NCBI GenBank assembly: GCA_016869765.1
Contig: VGES01000008.1
Location: forward strand, 33,275-97,274
Direction: 5' to 3'
Length of the DNA: 64,000 bases
Origin: Alphaproteobacteria bacterium
GTDB lineage: Bacteria > Pseudomonadota > Alphaproteobacteria > SHVP01
In this document: in pieces, positions 59,244-64,000 of the stretch
Layout of the letters: each line of letters begins with the position of its first letter
Numbering within the stretch: the stretch's first letter is position 1
Notes under the pieces: generated by a model
What the model was told of the DNA's origin: nothing
The model's database searches: none
The model's input: only the letters and a program-made list of their open reading frames with translations
Position numbers and translations under genes: made by a program

Positions 59244-60650
59244 ATGTCCGGTTTGCCATACCCGAGCTATTTCGAAGCGTGGGACCACCCACGCATGGTG
59301 CGCGAGTATCCGATCGGAGACGATTTCTTCCGCCTGATGCGGACGATCAGTCGCGATGAGCTACGCGCTCTCCAGGAGAAGCGATTCCTGAAGCTCGTCG
59401 AGCGTGGTTGGCAGATCCCCTTCTATCGCCGGCGCTGGCAAGCCAAGGGCATCGAAGCGGGCGATATTCGCCGGCTCGAAGACTGCGCCAAGTTGCCGAC
59501 CTACTCGAAATCCGACTTGATGGAGAGCATGGCGAGCTATCCGCCGTTCGGGGATTTTCATGGCATCGACAGTTTCGGGAGGGGTGGCGTCCGACCACCC
59601 GTCGTGTTGCACACCACCTCGGGCACGACCGGTATGCCGCAGCCGCTGTTCTTCGGGCCATGGTCGCGCGAGCTGCAGAACCTGATGCTGGCCCGGGTCT
59701 ATCACGCGGCGGGCTTGCGGCCCGACGACGTCGTTCACTCGGTCTACGGCCACGGCATGATCAACGGCGGGCATTACGTGCGCGAAACCGTGCTCCATTT
59801 CACCAATTCGCTCTTCCTCTCGGCCGGCACCGGCAACGAGACGCGATCGGCGCAGCAGGTGCAGTTGATGAAGCAGTTCGGCGTCACCGTGATCATCGGT
59901 TTTGCCGACTACATCAAGAAACTGGCGCAGGTCGCAGACGAAGAAGGCATCAAGCCGGGCCGCGACATCAAAATCCGGCTGATCATCGGTCACATGGGAC
60001 GCGAGAGCAAAGAGGCGATCTCCGAGGCCTGGGGTGGCGCTCAGGTGTACGACTGGTACGGGGTCGGTGATACCGGACTCGTCGCGTTCGAGGCGCCCGA
60101 CCGTGACGGCATGTACGTCATGGAAGACGGTCACTATCTCGAGATTCTCGATCCCGACACCAACCGTCCGCTCGCCGATGGCGAGCAGGGCAACATGTGC
60201 GTCACCGTCCTGTTCAAAGACGACATCTACCCTTGCATCCGCTTCGACACCAAAGACGTGACTGCGGTCAAGACGGCAGCCTCGCCGTCCGGCTTCAACT
60301 TCCGCCGGATCGAAGGGTTCCTCGGGCGTTCTGACAACATGGTGAAGCTGCGCGGCATCAACCTCTATCCGATCGCCATCGGCGCGGTGGTGAACGAGCA
60401 TCCGGCGACGGCCGGCGAATACATCTGTGTCGCGACGCGCGATGCAACGGGGCGGGACGAACTCACGATCACGGTCGAGGTCCGCGATCCGGCCGACCAG
60501 GCCCTGCGCGAGGAATTGCGTGATCGTCTCAAGGCGCGTTTCGGCATCGACATCCAAGTCGACCTCGCCGCCCGCGGTGGCACGGCGCACCTGACCGAGG
60601 TCGAGCGTCGCCAAAAGGCGATCCGCCTTATCGACAAGCGGTTTTCCTGA
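59244..60650 (+). CDS. Phenylacetate-CoA ligase-like adenylate-forming enzyme
   Basis: 468 residues, ANL superfamily of the PaaK type. P-loop-like VLHTTSGTTGMPQPLFF, VYDWYGVGDTGLVAFEAPD (adenine-binding region with the acidic residue), DTKDVTA, and the C-terminal FLGRSDNMVKLRGINLYP with the catalytic-domain hinge. Activates a carboxylic acid to its CoA thioester using ATP. It closes a plus-strand run with two PrpD proteins, which suggests activation of the acid they act on. Substrate unknown. Confidence 0.88.
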   Translation: MSGLPYPSYFEAWDHPRMVREYPIGDDFFRLMRTISRDELRALQEKRFLKLVERGWQIPFYRRRWQAKGIEAGDIRRLEDCAKLPTYSKSDLMESMASYPPFGDFHGIDSFGRGGVRPPVVLHTTSGTTGMPQPLFFGPWSRELQNLMLARVYHAAGLRPDDVVHSVYGHGMINGGHYVRETVLHFTNSLFLSAGTGNETRSAQQVQLMKQFGVTVIIGFADYIKKLAQVADEEGIKPGRDIKIRLIIGHMGRESKEAISEAWGGAQVYDWYGVGDTGLVAFEAPDRDGMYVMEDGHYLEILDPDTNRPLADGEQGNMCVTVLFKDDIYPCIRFDTKDVTAVKTAASPSGFNFRRIEGFLGRSDNMVKLRGINLYPIAIGAVVNEHPATAGEYICVATRDATGRDELTITVEVRDPADQALREELRDRLKARFGIDIQVDLAARGGTAHLTEVERRQKAIRLIDKRFS

Positions 60651-60667
60651 CGGCACGGGAGGAACCC

Positions 60668-61129
60668 ATGGCCGGGCGTGGCAGTCGTCGCTGGTTGGTG
60701 GGTGGGATAGCGCTGTGGTTGGCCGCCTCGGGCGCCATGGCCCAGAACGCGGCGGATGTTCGGCGCGAACTCAACGAACTTCGAACCCGGATGGAAACGC
60801 TGTTTTTGCGCGAGGCGTGGAGCGAGATCGAGGAAGCGGCCTCGCGTGTGATCGAAATTGCCGATACGGATGAGCGTCGCGCACGTGGCTTCGCCGACCG
60901 GTCGCTGGCGAACTTGGGCGGTATGCGGCCGCGTCAGGCGTTGGTCGACATCGAGCGGGCGATCGAACTCGATCCTGCCAAGGCCGAATGGCTGGCGCGC
61001 CGAGGCGAAGTGTACTGGACCCTCAACCGGCGCGATGAGGCGCGGCGCGACTACGAGGCCGCACTCGAAAAGGATGCCAACGACTTCACAGCCAAGCAGG
61101 GCCTGGCCCGCATGGGCATCCGACGCTGA
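60668..61129 (+). CDS. Exported TPR protein
   Basis: 153 residues. A signal peptide (RRWLVGGIALWLAASGAMAQ) ends in AMAQ. The remainder contains about two TPR units: RPRQALVDIERAIELDPAKA and RRDEARRDYEAALEKDAND, each with the Ala/Tyr-rich pattern at canonical positions. Likely a periplasmic scaffold. RBS GGGAGGAAC, 17 bases after the ligase gene. Convergent with the 61168 gene. Confidence 0.8.
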   Translation: MAGRGSRRWLVGGIALWLAASGAMAQNAADVRRELNELRTRMETLFLREAWSEIEEAASRVIEIADTDERRARGFADRSLANLGGMRPRQALVDIERAIELDPAKAEWLARRGEVYWTLNRRDEARRDYEAALEKDANDFTAKQGLARMGIRR

Positions 61130-61167
61130 TCGTCCGTTCTGAAGAGTGAAAGACGGCCTGACCTAGT

Positions 61168-61674
61168 CTAGCGTCCGAGATAGCGTCGTGGGTCGATGTA
61201 GCGCTGATAGATAATACTGCCGGGTTTCTCCGCCAAACGATCTTCGTCCACTTTCTTGAGCCGCGGTGGTCGCGCATCATGGGGTTGAACGATCGCGACA
61301 TCGGTAGTGCCGGTCAACGTCGGTCCGTGATCGCTTGGACCGCGGTTGCCCAGCGCTTTCAGGTATAGACGATAGTCGTCGTCGGCAATCATCTTCTCGC
61401 AGTATACCGGATAATCCGTCAGGTACGTTTCGTCGAGAAGACCTTGGCACAGGGTATCGCCAATATCGTCGATCCAACCGATGACCTGCCAAGTCCGCTC
61501 TCTCGGGCGCTCGGGATCATAGCTTCGCCGCCACTGCGGGCTGACGAAAAAAATGGCGTGCTTGGCATCCGGGACATCACACCGCATCTCGACGACGCTA
61601 GGGGCGCGGCACCGAGAACCAACAATCTCGATTTCGACTGTTCCTGCGAGAGCCCAGCGAAACCGAATCGGCAA
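61168..61674 (-). CDS. Unrecognised protein of the M23-peptidase gene group
   Basis: 168 residues from TTG 61674. No family recognised. It is rich in Trp, Tyr and acidic residues, with TWQVIGWIDDIGDTLCQG and a tail YQRYIDPRRYLGR that resembles KRYLDPRPFLTN at the end of the intact M23 peptidase two genes upstream, so they may bind the same partner. The start is unclear: a strong site (GGAGGCCG) precedes ATG 61685, which is in another frame, while the present frame is open back to about 61710 without ATG/GTG. A frameshift in the first codons is possible. Confidence 0.6.
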   Translation of the reverse strand: MPIRFRWALAGTVEIEIVGSRCRAPSVVEMRCDVPDAKHAIFFVSPQWRRSYDPERPRERTWQVIGWIDDIGDTLCQGLLDETYLTDYPVYCEKMIADDDYRLYLKALGNRGPSDHGPTLTGTTDVAIVQPHDARPPRLKKVDEDRLAEKPGSIIYQRYIDPRRYLGR

Positions 61675-61694
61675 TCGTTCGACATCGGCCTCCG

Positions 61695-62963
61695 TCAGCA
61701 GGCGCTGCGAACGACCTGGTAGGCCAACGCTTCAAAGCGATCGAGAAAACCCCGCTGCCACGGGGCGTAGCCGCAGATGCGATCGTTTTCCGGTTCGATC
61801 AGGCACGCCAACCAGTAGTCAAGGGCGCAGAGCGCGTTCTCAGGGGTGTCGGTGCAATCGGGAAGCAACCGGCCATTGAACATGAAGCGTAGGGATCCGC
61901 GGTTCTCCGTTGGCGCAATCGGTGCGAGAAAAGCCCGCGTGTCACCCGTCCACTGGGGTGTCAGCGCCAAGTGCTCGGCTTCCAACGGCAGGCAACGCTT
62001 GTAGCGATGAGGAGTCTGCGGCGCCTCGGCACGGCAATCACGCACCTCGACGGCGTACAAGCCATCCGAGGAGTTCTGCTCGACCTTCCCCAGGGGTTGC
62101 CCCACTTCGATCCGGCTTCCAAGCTCGTGGCGCTGGTCGAGGGCGACGTTCACGAAGCGATAGACAAAGGAATCTCCAACCGCAACCTCGATGTACGGCA
62201 ATCGACGGCCGACAAACGATAGGCCGTTTCGGGTGACGGTTCCTGAAACGGGGCTGAGAACAGGATCCCCGGGATTCCTCACCTTCACCTCGACGCCATA
62301 GTTGCGGCGCTTGGCGCGTGGCTTTTCGCCGAGGTGATAGTCGTTGGGCTCCCAAACGTACCGCTCGCACTCTGGTCCATCCACAGGGCCGCCGTGCTCT
62401 TCGTCGATGTAGCAACTATCGGCGGGGCGCTGCCACCACCAACCCGCTACGGTCCAGGCGCCGGCGCGCTTTCTCAACCAGAGGTGTCCGCGAGTCTGCC
62501 AATAGTCGCTGACGTGACACCCAGCCGTCTCATAGTCGAGAAACAGGTCGCCCGGCTTGGCGTAGAACAGGTCGAGTCCCTTCACGCTGCGTTCGTCGAC
62601 AACCTCCTGGTGGTGTACGACGTAACTACAATGGGGATTGCCGGGTCTCGCTTCCGGGCGTTCCCGTAGCCCCAATTTCGGCAGACCAAGCAGGCGACAA
62701 AGGTCGTCGCGATAATATCGTGCGCAGGCTTCGAACGTTTCCAAGGTGCAACGCGGGGTTGATCGCTGCCCGACGCAAGGACCGAACGTTCCAGAGTCAT
62801 CGACAATGACACTGTCGAAGCGCAGCGAGTCTTCATCCCATTCCTCATCGCCGAACGAGGAGTGGGCCGCGGCCGGCAACGCAGCGGTAGCGCAAGGTAT
62901 TGCCAGCACGGCGCTGACCGCCAGGGCCTGGAGGCATTTGACGAACCTGATCATGGGGTCCAT
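61695..62963 (-). CDS. Exported M23-like (LytM fold) protein with degenerate active site
   Basis: 422 residues. Signal peptide LQALAVSAVLAIPCATAALP, a Cys-rich central region (12 or more Cys), and a LytM-type beta domain at about 225-310 (NYGVEVKVRNPGDPVLSPVS, GTVTRNG, YIEVAVGDSFVYRFVNVAL). The H-x3-D and H-x-H metal ligands of active M23 peptidases are replaced by NYGVEV and YRFVNV, so zinc binding is not expected. It may regulate amidases as EnvC/NlpD-like proteins do. Overlaps the upstream M23 gene by 13 bases. Confidence 0.75.
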   Translation of the reverse strand: MDPMIRFVKCLQALAVSAVLAIPCATAALPAAAHSSFGDEEWDEDSLRFDSVIVDDSGTFGPCVGQRSTPRCTLETFEACARYYRDDLCRLLGLPKLGLRERPEARPGNPHCSYVVHHQEVVDERSVKGLDLFYAKPGDLFLDYETAGCHVSDYWQTRGHLWLRKRAGAWTVAGWWWQRPADSCYIDEEHGGPVDGPECERYVWEPNDYHLGEKPRAKRRNYGVEVKVRNPGDPVLSPVSGTVTRNGLSFVGRRLPYIEVAVGDSFVYRFVNVALDQRHELGSRIEVGQPLGKVEQNSSDGLYAVEVRDCRAEAPQTPHRYKRCLPLEAEHLALTPQWTGDTRAFLAPIAPTENRGSLRFMFNGRLLPDCTDTPENALCALDYWLACLIEPENDRICGYAPWQRGFLDRFEALAYQVVRSAC

Positions 62964-63976
62964 GGCTCGCAGTTCGTCAAGAAGGGCCTAGGATCGAGGT
63001 AACGCTTGACCAAGAGGTTGTCGGCCTCGTCCGTCGACTTGCTTCCGAGTTTTGCTAGGAGGTCGGGTCTCACGTCATCTGGCGGCAAACCCGTCTTGGG
63101 GTCGCGCACCTCGATGTGAACGTGCGGGAGCTCGCGGGGCCTTGGCGATTGGTAGATGCGACCAACCCGCGCGCCAATGCTGAGGCGTGCCCCTCGCCTG
63201 AGGCTGGGAACCGGGGTTACATGCAGAAAGCGCATGACGAGCCCGTCGTCCATGTCGACCTCGACAATGCCGTCACCTTTCGCTCCTAGGACGACGGAAC
63301 GGACCACTCCCGATCGCGGCGCCCCGACCAGTTGACCGGCCGCGCCCGCAAGATCGATGCCGCGGTGTTTGTATCGCCATTGTGTTTTGCGATCGTCGAG
63401 TGTCGTCGTGCGCCACGCCAAATGCTCTCCGCTGCCCTCGGGGTCGTTGCGAACCGGAGCAGTGCACGGGTTGAGCACGGGATCGTCCTCGATCGGGGGA
63501 CGTGGCCTGGGTTCGTTCGCGGGTGCGGGCCGATTGGGCTGGGGCGTGGGCGCGCGTTGCGCAAACTGCGTTACTTCATCGGGAACTTCCGGCGCCAATA
63601 CCCCTGGTGCCAAAACACCATCATCGTCCGGACGCGGCTGACGGGCGGGAGAGGGTTGCTCAGGGCTGAGTTCGGTCCGCGCGAGCAGGGTGGGCGAGGC
63701 ATCGCTCGCCGTCCCGTCCGGCTCAGCGACCGACACCCCAAGCGCGGCAAACTGCTCGCGGTAAGACGGGCCCTGCGCGCTCGTCGGATCGGAAGCCTGG
63801 CGATACAACTCGCGGCCCATGTCCCAGCGCAAGTACTCGGGCGTTACCGTCGGGTAGGGGTTCGGGGCGCCATTCGCCCACTGGCCGGGCCAGGACGCCG
63901 GCAACACGCCGCCCAACAGTTCCTCGGGCGGGACTTCGTCTTCAGGACGCTCGACCACACGCGATACGCGACTCAT
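62951..63976 (-). CDS. M23 family metallopeptidase with intact zinc site
   Basis: 341 residues, ATG 63976 after GGAGG. A Pro-rich, low-complexity first half (PTPQPNRPAPANEPRPRPP) precedes a LytM/M23 domain with HRGIDLAG (H-x3-D), RFLHVTPV and LPHVHIEV (H-x-H), all required zinc/catalytic residues. Such enzymes cut peptide cross-links in cell-wall glycan. No signal peptide is visible, so export by another route or an incorrect start is possible. First gene of the minus-strand group; only 24 bases of upstream DNA remain in the window. Confidence 0.85.
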   Translation of the reverse strand: MSRVSRVVERPEDEVPPEELLGGVLPASWPGQWANGAPNPYPTVTPEYLRWDMGRELYRQASDPTSAQGPSYREQFAALGVSVAEPDGTASDASPTLLARTELSPEQPSPARQPRPDDDGVLAPGVLAPEVPDEVTQFAQRAPTPQPNRPAPANEPRPRPPIEDDPVLNPCTAPVRNDPEGSGEHLAWRTTTLDDRKTQWRYKHRGIDLAGAAGQLVGAPRSGVVRSVVLGAKGDGIVEVDMDDGLVMRFLHVTPVPSLRRGARLSIGARVGRIYQSPRPRELPHVHIEVRDPKTGLPPDDVRPDLLAKLGSKSTDEADNLLVKRYLDPRPFLTNCEPWTP

Positions 63977-64000
63977 GGGGACCTCCAAGTCCTCTAAGGT

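Noticed and set aside
61419..61685. ATG 61685 frame with an excellent ribosome site
   Set aside because: Its protein is Ser/Arg-rich without any recognisable domain, whereas the overlapping frame gives a plausible protein with a tail shared by the M23 peptidase.

Overview
The window is about 64 kb of GC-rich, gene-dense bacterial DNA. Spacers are short, many start/stop codons overlap (ATGA, GTGA), GTG starts are common, and Shine-Dalgarno sites are mostly GGAGG-like. Gene content points to a soil or freshwater alphaproteobacterium: acyl-CoA and carboxylic-acid catabolism, MmgE/PrpD proteins, family III CoA-transferases, SDRs, a Rieske oxygenase, a dipeptide-type ABC transporter, SthA, RecX, and a HigA antitoxin. 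That assignment is inferred from gene families; there is no rRNA or phylogenetic marker here. I see no tRNA, rRNA, CRISPR array, insertion sequence or prophage.

Layout. 1-7.8 kb: a small membrane protein cut by the left edge and an SGNH hydrolase (minus), then MmgE/PrpD, amidase, a SAM methyltransferase, a two-helix membrane peptide, a GST and two paralogous DUF3108-like proteins (plus). 7.8-11.8 kb: HTD2-like dehydratase, SemiSWEET, an ABC substrate-binding protein and an alpha/beta hydrolase (minus). 12-20 kb: a frameshifted TerC/Alx gene, beta-carbonic anhydrase, a third DUF3108-like protein, SthA, a nuclease-like secreted protein, aldo/keto reductase, a hydrolase remnant, a MerR regulator and RecX. 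20-32 kb: two tandem methyltransferases related to the first one, an ICL/PEP-mutase family enzyme, a double-DUF427 protein, SDR, VOC protein, a second TerC, and a compact operon for a three-subunit Co-type nitrile hydratase/thiocyanate hydrolase followed by dienelactone hydrolase and SDR. 32-37.8 kb: a tiny Lys/Ala-rich protein gene, a YdcZ transporter and a Rieske oxygenase operon (alpha, alpha-like without a Rieske site, beta, reductase, ferredoxin). 38-42 kb: an ABC importer (two permeases and a fused double ATPase). 42-53.8 kb: GMC dehydrogenase with small subunit, HapK-like protein, tandem SDRs, HSL-type hydrolase, polysaccharide deacetylase, GAF protein, MaoC, acyl-CoA dehydrogenase, two CoA-transferases and a Tat-type dienelactone hydrolase closed by a strong terminator. 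54-61 kb: VOC protein, HigA with a truncated HigB, acetyl-CoA hydrolase (minus), two MmgE/PrpD proteins, a phenylacetate-CoA-ligase-like enzyme and a TPR protein (plus). 61-64 kb: a minus-strand group with one intact and one degenerate M23 peptidase and an unrecognised protein.

The genes suggest an organism that imports oligopeptide-like or other small organic substrates, activates acids as CoA thioesters, and oxidises and hydrates them (ligase, CoA-transferases, dehydrogenase, MaoC/HTD2, PrpD). It can also hydrolyse nitrile- or thiocyanate-type compounds and oxygenate an unknown substrate. The most unusual signals are: an alpha-like Rieske oxygenase subunit that has kept the catalytic-iron histidines but lost its Rieske site; the split three-gene nitrile hydratase family enzyme behind an apparently leaderless promoter; a 69-bp exact segment of an SDR gene forming the out-of-frame 5' end of a deacetylase gene; two genes that seem to start with ATT where paralogues have ATG; a basic microprotein with an A8 slippage site that opens a second frame; and an orphaned HigA beside the last 30 codons of HigB.
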